A stretch of DNA of 51,088 nt, from contig JAZQFS010000087.1 of assembly GCA_045539625.1 (NCBI GenBank), positions 1-51,088 on the forward strand, read 5' to 3'. A program made the translations under genes and the position numbers. Under the pieces are notes generated by a model, which did not search any database, was not told where the DNA came from, and was given only the letters and a program-made list of their open reading frames with translations. Below, piece after piece: positions 1 to 8,311 of this stretch. Source of the DNA: UMGS1387 sp045539625. Lineage in GTDB: Bacteria; Bacillota; Clostridia; Oscillospirales; CAG-382. Within the stretch, counting starts at the first letter, position 1, and each line of letters begins with the position of its first letter.

Positions 1-22
1 GGCTGTATTATCTTTCGCAATG

Positions 23-93
23 ATGATATACAACTCCTACGGAGTTGATGATATGCAAGACTTCGTCTTGATGATATACACGGCGTTGCCGTG
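23..93. repeat. Array of three short hairpins separated by an ATGATATR spacer
   Basis: Three perfect inverted repeats with 3-nt loops follow each other: CAACTCC/GGAGTTG (31-47), CAAGAC/GTCTTG (56-70) and CACGGC/GCCGTG (79-93). Each is preceded by the same 8-nt spacer, ATGATATA or ATGATATG (23-30, 48-55, 71-78). The stems differ in sequence but keep perfect pairing, so structure is conserved rather than sequence. No coding potential is visible. It could be an RNA array in the untranslated trailer of a gene outside the window, or a small palindromic repeat family. Confidence 0.8.
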
Positions 94-143
94 ATTCTTC
101 AAAGATTAAAGATTATACGCAAAAAAGCAAAATTTTTGAGAAG

Positions 144-200
144 ATATCCGTTCCCTTCGGTAACGGGTGATATGCCTGCGGCATATGAAGAAACGGATAT
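144..200. repeat. Branched inverted repeat enclosing smaller hairpins
   Basis: A 9-bp outer stem, ATATCCGTT (144-152) with AACGGATAT (192-200), encloses a perfect 7-bp hairpin with a 3-nt loop, ATATGCC/GGCATAT (170-186). It also holds an alternative CCGTT/AACGG pairing (148-152 with 162-166). The segment GTGATATG (168-174 region) resembles the spacer of the array at 23-93, so this may be a diverged relative of it. Bases 98-143 show nothing else recognisable. Confidence 0.6.
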
Positions 201-219
201 ATCATTAATATATAACTTC

Positions 220-257
220 GTCCCCCGTTAAGGTACACGCCTTTTCGGGGGACTTTT
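220..257. terminator. Hairpin with T-run downstream of the FG-GAP gene
   Basis: GTCCCCCG (220-227) pairs perfectly with CGGGGGAC (246-253), followed on the plus strand by TTTTG. The minus-strand gene ending at 268 runs into this hairpin, but the T-run is on the plus side. It therefore fits best as a terminator for plus-strand transcripts entering from the left, and as a weaker 3' end for the minus operon. Confidence 0.55.
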
Positions 258-267
258 GTATGTTCGG

Positions 268-1839
268 TTATAAATCGTATACACAAACCGCACCGTTCGT
301 GGTATTGAGAACAATTTCAAATTTGCCGTCGCCGTCTATGTCCTCAACGAGGGGCTTGGCAAGAACGCCGTTGTTAAGATTGTCTTTTTCTTTTGCAGGA
401 GGCAGAGTAACCTTTGAAATAAGCTTTCCTTCATAGCTCAGAATATATAAGCTGCCTTGCATAATTTTGTCAAGCTTCTGATTTTCGTCATACCAGGAAG
501 CGAAAACTACTTCCTTCTTACCGTCACCGTCAAGGTCACGGCATACAACGGGACTTGCATATTCAAAGAGAGGACTTGTGCGCTTTGTGAGGCTGTACGG
601 CCATGCGTACGGCTCTGTTGCATCAAGACCGAAGCAATGTACCTTTCCGTTGTAGGAGTTGAAAAGTATTTCGCATTTTCCGTCGCCGTCAAGGTCTTCC
701 ACAACAGGAGTCTGCTGAATCTGAGAAGCAATTGATTTGGTGTTCTGAAGCAGAGGTGCGCCAAGGTCTGTAGGAATGTTTCTCCAGTCACCGCCTGCTG
801 TTGGATTTACATATCTTGTCCTGTCGGCGTTGAATACGGCAACTGTCATATATTCCGTTGGCGGATAGGTTGGGGCATATTTTCTGTTGCACATTATGCC
901 TGTTACAATAACCTCCTTTGAGCCGTTGCCGTCAATGTCACGAACTACTGACACACCGTGACCGAACTCGGCTTTGTAGAGGTTTTCTCGGTTTTCGCCG
1001 CCTTCGATTTTAAAACCCCAGCCGCCGTTGTCGCCTCTGATTTCTGATCCGTATTCCTCGTAAAGAGCAACCTTGCCCCAGACTCTGTTTCCGAAGATTT
1101 CGCTGTTGGCAGGGTAAAGCGAGCCGTCGTGTCGGTAAACATCAACGTATGAGGTGTCGTTGGGAACTATGATTTCCATCTTGCCGTCGCCGTCAAGATC
1201 GCCTGTGCTTATGCCGTTCATAAAAATACCGTAACTGTATGCCTTGGCACTGTTTTCGTCGGAAAGCTGAGGCCAGCCCTCACGTACCGTCCCGTCATAG
1301 TTGAAGACGTAAACGCTTTTGCCTCCGTAAACACCGTAGCCTGCTATTATTTCAAGCTTTCCGTCACCGTCAAGGTCATCTGCTTTTACACACTTTCCCG
1401 GACTTGAAATCGGATTCTGAGGCCAACCCTTGGCAAACCTTCCGTTGCTGTCAAGTACCGAAATAAGACCGTTGCTGTGTATGGTAATAATCTCTTTTTT
1501 ACCGTCGCCGTCAATGTCGCATACAACTGCATCACACCAGGTGTTGCCAACACTTTTACCGAATTCCTCCAACGGTGAGGTTGTATCATAGCCTGAATTT
1601 ACTTTGAATTTTACGCTTCCGTCCGCTTCGTTGAGAACAGTTATTGTATAGTTGGAAAAAATGATTTCATTTTTGCCGTCTCCGTCAAGATCTTCTATGA
1701 CAGGGGAGCAGTAGTAGGCTTCCTCCGTCCATAGCGGAAATGTTCCTGCATTCGAATATCTGAGTACGGGGTTGATGGCGGCAAAACAACTGAGAGTCAT
1801 AAGCAGGATAAGAGAAAGAATCATAAAAAGCTTTTTCAT
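268..1839 (-). CDS. Secreted FG-GAP/VCBS repeat protein
   Basis: The 523-residue protein starts with a clear signal peptide (Lys-Lys, then a hydrophobic stretch ending near Cys18-Ala21). It carries eight copies of a D-[LI]-D-G-[DN]-G-x-x-E-[IV] motif, the first at residue 50 and the last near 500, spaced about 50-85 residues apart. These are the calcium-binding loops of FG-GAP/VCBS repeats, which build beta-propellers in extracellular proteins. No catalytic domain is visible, so an adhesion or ligand-binding role at the cell surface is inferred. The ATG is preceded by AAGGAGGTG, which lies inside the last codons of the upstream SLH gene, so the two are probably translationally coupled. It is the last gene of a three-gene operon. 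Confidence 0.85.
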   Translation of the reverse strand: MKKLFMILSLILLMTLSCFAAINPVLRYSNAGTFPLWTEEAYYCSPVIEDLDGDGKNEIIFSNYTITVLNEADGSVKFKVNSGYDTTSPLEEFGKSVGNTWCDAVVCDIDGDGKKEIITIHSNGLISVLDSNGRFAKGWPQNPISSPGKCVKADDLDGDGKLEIIAGYGVYGGKSVYVFNYDGTVREGWPQLSDENSAKAYSYGIFMNGISTGDLDGDGKMEIIVPNDTSYVDVYRHDGSLYPANSEIFGNRVWGKVALYEEYGSEIRGDNGGWGFKIEGGENRENLYKAEFGHGVSVVRDIDGNGSKEVIVTGIMCNRKYAPTYPPTEYMTVAVFNADRTRYVNPTAGGDWRNIPTDLGAPLLQNTKSIASQIQQTPVVEDLDGDGKCEILFNSYNGKVHCFGLDATEPYAWPYSLTKRTSPLFEYASPVVCRDLDGDGKKEVVFASWYDENQKLDKIMQGSLYILSYEGKLISKVTLPPAKEKDNLNNGVLAKPLVEDIDGDGKFEIVLNTTNGAVCVYDL

Positions 1840-1842
1840 TTC

Positions 1843-2856
1843 TTACACCTCCTTGATGGTTATAACAGGACTTCTGCCTGAAATTCTGTATATTTCGCCT
1901 TCTCCTGTGGTTTTGAGAATAAGAAACGAATAGCTGTCTGCCGTGTCAGGTACTTCAACAAAAACCGTGTTGATGTATCCTGCACCTCCGCCTCCAAGAT
2001 ACTGAACTTCACCCTTTGTCATTTTGTAACCGCAGGAAAAGTTGTACGGTACTTCCTTCATCACGCCGCCGTCACCTTTGATGAGAAATACACGAACCCC
2101 GTAGTGCTCCACATAGTCGTCAAGATTTAAAGCAAAGGCGGTCTGTGATAATCTTTCAGCAGTAAATGTCGGAAGATTTACAGGAATGTTGCCGTAAGCG
2201 CTTTCAAGCATATTGGGAACGGTGATACCTGTGCTTTGAGCTGTCTTTTCGTCAAATACTCTTTCGCGCATCAGCTTTACGCCAAGAGTACGGAAGGAAT
2301 CCTTGATGGGTAAGTTAAGTGCGGTGTAGCACATTTTTACCATATCGCCGCGCCTTAATTGATTTTTGATTGATGCTTCCTTGTCAATAAGACCTGTTCT
2401 TAAAGCAAAATCCTTGGCAGTGGCATAAGTAAAATCCTTGCCGTCTTCATCTGAATAACCCAAAACTCTTAACAGCATCGTTGCGAACTGCTGAACAGAT
2501 GCCACATCGTTGCTTCCGAAGGTTGTGTCGCCTGTGCCGTTGACAAGATAGTTTTCATACAGGTATCCGATGTGGTCGCTTGCCCAAGAGGGAACATCGT
2601 TAAACGGGTGAGCATTTTTTTGATATATTGCTTTTTGTTCCTTGCCAAGCATACGTGTGACGGTTATTGCAATCTGTGCACGGGTGGCATTGCTGTCAAG
2701 GTCAACACTTTCAGCGGAAAAAGAATCTCCGCTTCCTCTAAACAGCCCAAGGTCATAAAGCTTTTTTGCACAATCAAGCTCGTCTTGAGTGTAACCGAAA
2801 GCCGATATTGACAACACACAAAGTAAACAACCGATACATAGTAAAATACGTTTCAT
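1843..2856 (-). CDS. S-layer homology (SLH) domain protein
   Basis: The 337-residue protein has a signal peptide (residues 1-21) followed by SLH-like repeats at about 22-80, 83-140 and 143-184. The second has the typical FxDVPxWAxxxIxxLYxxxLVxG pattern. SLH domains bind pyruvylated wall polysaccharide and tether proteins to the surface. The C-terminal part (about 200-337) has no fold I recognise. The gene sits between a YczE-like membrane protein (26 nt upstream) and the FG-GAP protein, whose ribosome site it contains. The ATG has an AAGGCGG site. An envelope-anchored role is likely, but the specific function is unknown. Confidence 0.85.
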   Translation of the reverse strand: MKRILLCIGCLLCVLSISAFGYTQDELDCAKKLYDLGLFRGSGDSFSAESVDLDSNATRAQIAITVTRMLGKEQKAIYQKNAHPFNDVPSWASDHIGYLYENYLVNGTGDTTFGSNDVASVQQFATMLLRVLGYSDEDGKDFTYATAKDFALRTGLIDKEASIKNQLRRGDMVKMCYTALNLPIKDSFRTLGVKLMRERVFDEKTAQSTGITVPNMLESAYGNIPVNLPTFTAERLSQTAFALNLDDYVEHYGVRVFLIKGDGGVMKEVPYNFSCGYKMTKGEVQYLGGGGAGYINTVFVEVPDTADSYSFLILKTTGEGEIYRISGRSPVITIKEV

Positions 2857-2882
2857 TTTTGATACCGCCTTTTTGCTATTCT

Positions 2883-3566
2883 TTAATTTTTGTCAAAGAA
2901 ATTCCTGAATGTGAGTAAATCCTTAAATTCAATGGCATCTGTAAGAGCTTTTGACCATATGCCTATAAGCTTGCCGTTGAGAAGAGCCGAAATTACCGTT
3001 CCTATGCCGACAGCATTCAGTTTGCCAAAGAAAATAAAGGAAAGAGCAACGCTTAAAAACAGAGATGACAGATCATAGATAAATTTTGTTCTGAATAAGG
3101 GAAAACCAAAGGCTTGAGACACCTTTTTTACAAACAGCTCGTATGCTTCGGGAGAAAGATAGGTGTTAAAAAGAAAAGCAATACCAAGAGTTGCAAGAAA
3201 AATCCCCGACACAAACCAGCATATTCTTATCGGCATTCCTTCAGAGCTGAGAAATGTTGCCGCAAACATACAAATGTCAAGCATAAAACCGTATATTACC
3301 GCCGTTACAAAAGAGAATAAATAGCTGAAACGGAATTTTCTTAACACTAAGCAAAGCAGTATAATCAGCAACCCCTGAAAACAGTATTCTGCCATACCAA
3401 AGGTAAAGAAAGGCAGAAATTCCGATATCTTCAAATGAATAAGATACGCAGGAGCAACAACCATTGATAGCCCGAAGCTTGCTTTTTCAATCAGTGCAGT
3501 ACCGAAGGCAAGAATGAAAAGCCCGATAAGGTAAGCAAGCTCCGAGTATAAAACTCTTTTTTTCAT
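2883..3566 (-). CDS. YczE/DUF6198-type integral membrane protein
   Basis: The 227-residue protein is mostly hydrophobic, with about five or six predicted membrane segments (roughly 8-30, 50-75, 80-105, 112-135, 160-182, 185-205). The opening pattern, with a short N terminus, a long first helix and the segment GTALIEKASFGLS, resembles the YczE/YyaS/YitT-like family of uncharacterised Firmicute membrane proteins. Some relatives sit beside transporters or secondary-metabolite genes, but no substrate is established. It is the first gene of an operon with the SLH and FG-GAP proteins and has a good promoter at 3622-3650. AGAGGTGG lies just before the ATG. The family assignment is moderate. Confidence 0.7.
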   Translation of the reverse strand: MKKRVLYSELAYLIGLFILAFGTALIEKASFGLSMVVAPAYLIHLKISEFLPFFTFGMAEYCFQGLLIILLCLVLRKFRFSYLFSFVTAVIYGFMLDICMFAATFLSSEGMPIRICWFVSGIFLATLGIAFLFNTYLSPEAYELFVKKVSQAFGFPLFRTKFIYDLSSLFLSVALSFIFFGKLNAVGIGTVISALLNGKLIGIWSKALTDAIEFKDLLTFRNFFDKN

Positions 3567-3621
3567 AATCCACCTCTAAATATAAGGTCGTAGTATTTTT
3601 GCTGAACAGACAATTGTGATA

Positions 3622-3650
3622 ATAATACCATAAACAATGGATTTTGTCAA
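3622..3650 (-). promoter_or_regulatory. Sigma-A type promoter for the YczE-SLH-FG-GAP operon
   Basis: On the minus strand, TTGACA (3650-3645) and TATTAT (3627-3622) are separated by 17 nt. This lies about 55 nt upstream of the start codon at 3566. Confidence 0.75.
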
Positions 3651-3656
3651 TAAAAG

Positions 3657-3697
3657 GGGCTGTACCATTCGATGTTTGAATCGCTATGATACAACCC
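3657..3697 (-). terminator. Imperfect terminator hairpin after the SLH gene
   Basis: GGG, TGTA and CAT segments at 3657-3668 pair with ATG, TACA and CCC at 3686-3697, with single mismatches between them. On the minus strand this is followed by CTTTTATT. It ends the PBP1A-SLH transcript just upstream of the -35 of the next operon. Confidence 0.55.
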
Positions 3698-3709
3698 TTG
3701 TTATATTAT

Positions 3710-4993
3710 TTATACCGTCAGCGGTTTTGAAAGTATTCCGTCCGGAGAAATGGAAACATCAAGAGCAAATTCAGGTTTTGCGTTTTCGGTAAGATTTCTC
3801 AGAATAAGAATAGCTCTGTAGTCAGTTCCGTTTTCGAAGGAATGTTCAAAGCCCTTGTCGGTTGCATCCGAATGGGATAAGGTGTACCTTAAAACCTCTT
3901 TGCATCTTGTTTCAGCCTTGGAATATAAGTATACGTCTACACAATATCCGTAGGGGAGTACCTCGGAAGGCTTGTAGATAATGCTGTTGCCCGAAGCATC
4001 AAAGCCTGATGCACATTGGGTAAGCACCTGCGTGCTGTATTTGGTGTCAAGACTTTTGTTTCCAAAGCAGTCGAAAAACAGCTTGTCCTCGGTAACCACA
4101 GTGTAGTAGTCGGTGATAAGACTTTTGCGAAGAGAAAAATCACGTACTGTAGCAAGAACCTTTGCCATCTCGCTTCGCTTTATTAAATTTTCGGGATTGA
4201 AGTTGCCTTGGGTGTCGCCGTTGAAAATTCCGTTGTAGTAAACTTTTAGAACATCCTGCCTTGCACCTTCGGGAATGACCTCGTAGTCCTTTATATGTTC
4301 AGGGTACATATTTAAGTACGAGTCTATGTAGCGTCCGCCTATTATAAAATCGTGACCAAGCCCCGATACTTCGCTGTAGATGTTTTTTGAACGCAGCTTG
4401 CCGTCAGGAAGTTCAAAGGAACGTGTAATACATGAAGCAAATTCATATCTTTTCATAGGAGCTTGTGCTTTGACAGCATCAATGTGTACAAGCCCCTCCG
4501 AAACCGAAAAAACACCTTCTGTGTCACGGAAAATTCCAAGCTCATACATCACCTGAATGTATCCACTGTACCATTTTTCACATTCTTTTGTGTTTTTGCT
4601 CTTGAGCAGATAAGACATTTCTTCTGCATATTCGTCAAGACCAAGATACCTTGTAATAACAGCAGAGCACTCGGCAAAGGAAAAGCTTTCGTCGGGGGCA
4701 AATTCCGTTTTTGATTTGCCGTTTATGATATTGTTTGAAACCAGGTAATCAAGGTACGAGTAGTACCAATCTTCCTTTTTTACATCTGAAAAATCATCTA
4801 CGCTTGAAGCACCCAAAGCCACGCTTTCCGTTTCGGCAGTGTTTGTGCTTTCTTCGACGGGGTTTTCACGCTTTTCAATAAGTGATGAGATATTACCGTC
4901 GGAGTCGGCTGTAACGGGGGATATGAGGTTTCCGAAGCAATAGCAAAGAACAAGAAATGTACTTGTTATGCGCTTTTTGTTTTTGATTGTCAT
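3710..4993 (-). CDS. SLH domain protein
   Basis: The 427-residue exported protein has an N-terminal hydrophobic signal (about residues 9-29), then a polar Ser/Glu/Thr-rich stretch. Three SLH-like segments follow, beginning near residue 62 (DDFSDVKKEDWYYSYLDYL), near 140 (WYSGYIQVMYELGIF) and near 245 (QDVLKVYYNGIFNG, ending ...RSEMAKVLA). The last 130 residues contain beta-strand-like sequence of unknown fold. It lies 27 nt behind the class A PBP gene, suggesting co-transcription and a role at the cell wall. The ribosome site is weak, so it may depend on coupling to the upstream gene. Confidence 0.8.
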   Translation of the reverse strand: MTIKNKKRITSTFLVLCYCFGNLISPVTADSDGNISSLIEKRENPVEESTNTAETESVALGASSVDDFSDVKKEDWYYSYLDYLVSNNIINGKSKTEFAPDESFSFAECSAVITRYLGLDEYAEEMSYLLKSKNTKECEKWYSGYIQVMYELGIFRDTEGVFSVSEGLVHIDAVKAQAPMKRYEFASCITRSFELPDGKLRSKNIYSEVSGLGHDFIIGGRYIDSYLNMYPEHIKDYEVIPEGARQDVLKVYYNGIFNGDTQGNFNPENLIKRSEMAKVLATVRDFSLRKSLITDYYTVVTEDKLFFDCFGNKSLDTKYSTQVLTQCASGFDASGNSIIYKPSEVLPYGYCVDVYLYSKAETRCKEVLRYTLSHSDATDKGFEHSFENGTDYRAILILRNLTENAKPEFALDVSISPDGILSKPLTV

Positions 4994-5020
4994 ATGAAAT
5001 ACCGTTATTGTTTTGTTTGA

Positions 5021-7840
5021 TTATTGAAGCTCGCTGTCGTCTGACGGGATTGATGTATTGTCGGATTCTGTTGTGTCGGGGGTGGTGTCAGGCAGCGGTA
5101 TAACATCTGTTGTACCTTCTGACTCGGGATTTTCTTGTGTACCTTCACTTTCAACACTTTCAGTGCCGCTGCTTTCAGTTACAGTATTGTCGTTTTCAGT
5201 GGTGTCTTCGCCGTTTACAGCTTCACCACCGCCGTTATCTGCGTCAATGCCGAATACATCGTCACCCATTTCTATGGGGTTGCCGTTTTCATCGTAGATA
5301 ATGCCTTCCTCGGGAACGGGAGCGGCGGTTTCCTCAGTGTGTACAGCACATATTCTGTTGGCAGGAGCACCCTCGTCAACAACAGTGTAGCCAACATTTA
5401 TTCCTTCGGGAACGGAGGACGCATAGAAGGGTGCAACACCCACGGGAGCAGTTGTCATATCAATGTTTCTGTAGGTAAAGATTGAGTCCTCAATGTTGAC
5501 GTTGCCGTGTTCAAAGTATCTGTCGTTTTCATAGAATAATGATACCTGATATACCGATTCCTCGGGACAGTACATACCGGCAATGCTCTGGCTGTCACGG
5601 CACCAGTCAACGGTAAGATGAAGATTGCACTCGTCCTTGGGCTTTCCGTCGCTGCCGAAATAGTAGCCTGTTGAAACTCTGCTGCCTCTTGCATCGTTCA
5701 TACACTTGTCGCAGGGAAGAAGTCCGCTGTCAAGACAGAAGGAGGCGGTGGTAAGCTTTGAAAAATCAAACTTTTTTAAAGGCTCAACGCCGTTTGCTGC
5801 ATTGTCAAAATGTCTTTGATGAACACGCTCCATAACGTCCTCCCATGCAAGCATGGCGGGGTTGGAGTTGAATCTGTAAAGACTCTTGGGAATATCGTAA
5901 CCGAACCAGCAGCAGCCTACATAATAGGGGGTAAAGCCTGCATAGTATAAGTCCTTGTTGTCGTTGGTTGTACCTGTTTTGCCTGCACAGTTTACACGCT
6001 GGTCAAGGGTAATTCTTGCGGCAGTACCGGAGGATACTACGTTCTGAAGAATCTTTGTCATAACCGTTGCCGTAGACTCGGAGATTGCAGGCTGAAGATT
6101 GATGTCTTTTTCAAGAAGAACGGTTCCGTCTGCATTGAGCACCTTGGAGTAAAGCCTTGGCTCTGCATATGAGCCGCCGTTGGGGAACATACAGTAAGCG
6201 GCTGTCATATCAAGCACCGATACACCGTAGGTAAAACCGCCCAGTGCAAGAGGAGCTACCGCTCTGTCCGCCTCAACAATACCGCCGAGATGGAGCGTAT
6301 CCTTTGCAAAATTGTAAGCATAGTCAACACCCATTTCCTTAAGGACTTTAACGGCAATAGTGTTTTTTGAACGTATAACAGCCTCATTTATGCAGATTTT
6401 TCCTTTGTATACGTTGGGAGAATTCTGAGGCCAGTATCTGTTATTAAGGTAGAGAGGACTGTCGTCGTATACAGTGGAATAGCTGATAAGACCTCTGTCC
6501 ATAGCAGGTGCATAAACGGTAAGCGGTTTTATGGATGAGCCTACCTGACGCTCGCTGTGGGTTGCTCTGTTAAGCTCACGCCTGCCTGTTTTTTCGCCGC
6601 GGCCGCCCACAAGTCCCAAAACATCGCCTGTGTACGGATCCATAATAACCATTGCCGACTGAGGCTGAATACCGTCGTTGACAATCTGGAAGGAATTCAT
6701 ATTTTCGTAGAATTCTTCCATAATTTCCTGCACATAAGGATCCATCGTGGTGTAAATTTCAAGACCGCCCGAAAGTACAAGGTCGGAAGCATAGGTTCTT
6801 GAATACTTGTACTGCTCCTGTAAATCCTCAATAATCTGGTCAATAAGAGCATCCTTGTAGTAGGAATAAGGCTTTGAAATCTGTGCAAGTATATCTTCTT
6901 CGGTTATGTTTATGCCAAGGTCCGCATTTTTTGCCTGTTCACATTCTTCTTCTGTGATGTATTCAAGCTCACACATCTTGTCAAGCACCACATCACGTCT
7001 CTTTTTGTTTTCATCGGGATTTCTGACAGGATCGTATTTTGTGGGAGACTTGGGAATGGAAGCAAGACAGGCACATTGAGTAAGGGTAAGCTCGGAAACA
7101 TCACAGCCGAAATAGTAGTTGGCTGCAGCCTGAACACCGTAATTGCTTCTTGAAAGATGTATTCTGTTAAGGTACATTTCAAGAACTTCTTCCTTGCTTC
7201 GCTTTTCACTGAGACTCAGAGCTCTGAAAATTTCCGTTACCTTACGCTGGATAGTAGTGTCGTCTTCCTCGGTTACGTTTTTGATAAGCTGCTGTGTTAT
7301 GGTTGAGCCGCCGTAGCTCTGGTTGCCCGAAGCAAACTGAATTACCGCACCGAAGGTACGCTTCCAGTCAACGCCGTTGTGCTCCCAGAAACGCTCGTCC
7401 TCTATGGAAACGAAGGCATTGACAAGATTTTTCGGCATCTTGTTGTAGGAAACCCATACACGGTTTTCGTTGCCGTAGATTCTTTCGTCCTCAAGCTCGG
7501 TAAAGGTGCCGTCGCCGCTTGCAACATAAATTTTGGTTGTGGAATCAAGACTGTTTTCAAGTCCCACAATGTCAAAATCATCGTCTATAAGATAGTTTTT
7601 CACATAAACAGCAAAGGTTGTACCCACAATAATGCCGCAAATGGTAAACATAAGTAAAAGGGTGAGGAAAATGTTAAGTACCCATTGAGTGAACTTCTTG
7701 AAACAGAAGCCTGTCACCTTTGCACTTTTTACGATAGCTTTCTTAGTGGTGGCCTTTTTTATGTTCAAGGCGGTATCAACCTTGATTTCCTCGTTGTCAC
7801 GGTTGAATTTGCTTGAAGAAAAATTCTGATTGTTGTTCAT
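5021..7840 (-). CDS. Class A penicillin-binding protein (PBP1A type)
   Basis: This bifunctional peptidoglycan synthase polymerises lipid II and cross-links stem peptides. The 939-residue protein has a basic cytoplasmic tail, one membrane segment (about 53-79), a GT51 glycosyltransferase domain and a transpeptidase domain. The GT51 domain has EDERFWEH from 147 and GGSTITQQLIKN from 177. The transpeptidase domain has the nucleophile motif SSIK (435-438), SKN (491-493) and KTGT (621-624). The last 100 residues are an acidic Ser/Thr/Glu-rich tail. The ATG at 7840 is preferred over an in-frame TTG 12 nt upstream, because GGGAGG lies between the two and serves as its ribosome site. It is followed by an SLH protein. 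Confidence 0.95.
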   Translation of the reverse strand: MNNNQNFSSSKFNRDNEEIKVDTALNIKKATTKKAIVKSAKVTGFCFKKFTQWVLNIFLTLLLMFTICGIIVGTTFAVYVKNYLIDDDFDIVGLENSLDSTTKIYVASGDGTFTELEDERIYGNENRVWVSYNKMPKNLVNAFVSIEDERFWEHNGVDWKRTFGAVIQFASGNQSYGGSTITQQLIKNVTEEDDTTIQRKVTEIFRALSLSEKRSKEEVLEMYLNRIHLSRSNYGVQAAANYYFGCDVSELTLTQCACLASIPKSPTKYDPVRNPDENKKRRDVVLDKMCELEYITEEECEQAKNADLGINITEEDILAQISKPYSYYKDALIDQIIEDLQEQYKYSRTYASDLVLSGGLEIYTTMDPYVQEIMEEFYENMNSFQIVNDGIQPQSAMVIMDPYTGDVLGLVGGRGEKTGRRELNRATHSERQVGSSIKPLTVYAPAMDRGLISYSTVYDDSPLYLNNRYWPQNSPNVYKGKICINEAVIRSKNTIAVKVLKEMGVDYAYNFAKDTLHLGGIVEADRAVAPLALGGFTYGVSVLDMTAAYCMFPNGGSYAEPRLYSKVLNADGTVLLEKDINLQPAISESTATVMTKILQNVVSSGTAARITLDQRVNCAGKTGTTNDNKDLYYAGFTPYYVGCCWFGYDIPKSLYRFNSNPAMLAWEDVMERVHQRHFDNAANGVEPLKKFDFSKLTTASFCLDSGLLPCDKCMNDARGSRVSTGYYFGSDGKPKDECNLHLTVDWCRDSQSIAGMYCPEESVYQVSLFYENDRYFEHGNVNIEDSIFTYRNIDMTTAPVGVAPFYASSVPEGINVGYTVVDEGAPANRICAVHTEETAAPVPEEGIIYDENGNPIEMGDDVFGIDADNGGGEAVNGEDTTENDNTVTESSGTESVESEGTQENPESEGTTDVIPLPDTTPDTTESDNTSIPSDDSELQ

Positions 7841-7921
7841 AATGCCTCCCAAGGTAATATATGTTGAGCTTGAATAAAACAGGAAATTATGACCGATAAT
7901 AATATAAAAGGGGGAATAGCC

Positions 7922-8275
7922 TTGAAAAAGATAATTGCAGTATGTACCGTACTGTCAGCCGCAGCATTTCTTTTGGTGTGGACGCTTTTGCTTCCGAAAA
8001 CCGTAAAGTATACGGTAAAACAGCAGACAAAAGAGCAAGCCCGGTCTGTTTCCGACGAAGAAAAGAAATATAACACGCCGTTTTGTGAATCTGAAAGCTA
8101 TACCGTAAAGCTTATTGACGGAAAAATTATAGCACAGACTGAAGGAAAAACGGTTATGGAATTTGGGGTAAACCCCGAAATTCTTACGTCAAGTGATGTT
8201 GAAATGCTGACACAGGGAATACTTCTTGAAAGCACTCCCGAGCTTGAAACACTTGCCGAATATCTTCAAAGCTGA
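7922..8275 (+). CDS. Small exported protein with a BofC C-terminal-like domain
   Basis: The 117-residue product has an N-terminal membrane or signal segment (about 5-25) and a compact C-terminal domain from about residue 60. That domain has the pattern YTVKLIDGKIIAQTEG, then a bend and a helical end rich in Leu and Glu. This resembles the C-terminal domain of BofC, a B. subtilis forespore checkpoint protein, and its short clostridial relatives. The TTG at 7922 is preferred because GGGGGAA lies just upstream. It is divergent from the PBP gene with about 80 nt between starts, in which no clear promoter was found. Similarity to BofC is by eye, and a sporulation role is not shown. Confidence 0.65.
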   Translation: MKKIIAVCTVLSAAAFLLVWTLLLPKTVKYTVKQQTKEQARSVSDEEKKYNTPFCESESYTVKLIDGKIIAQTEGKTVMEFGVNPEILTSSDVEMLTQGILLESTPELETLAEYLQS

Positions 8276-8287
8276 ATATGTACTTTT

Positions 8288-8310
8288 GGGCAGATAAACT
8301 GCCCGTTTTG
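8288..8310. terminator. Terminator between convergent genes
   Basis: GGGCAG (8288-8293) pairs with CTGCCC (8299-8304) around a 5-nt loop, followed on the plus strand by GTTTTGTTTA. It ends the BofC-like gene. The convergent gene stops at 8312. Confidence 0.75.
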
Positions 8311-8311
8311 T

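Noticed and set aside
23..93. CRISPR-like array at the window start
   Set aside because: The constant part is only 8 nt, and the variable parts are palindromes of 15-17 nt, not non-repetitive spacers; no cas genes are present.
7841..7852. TTG start 12 nt upstream for the PBP1A gene
   Set aside because: The bases between the TTG and the ATG at 7840 are the ribosome binding site GGGAGG.
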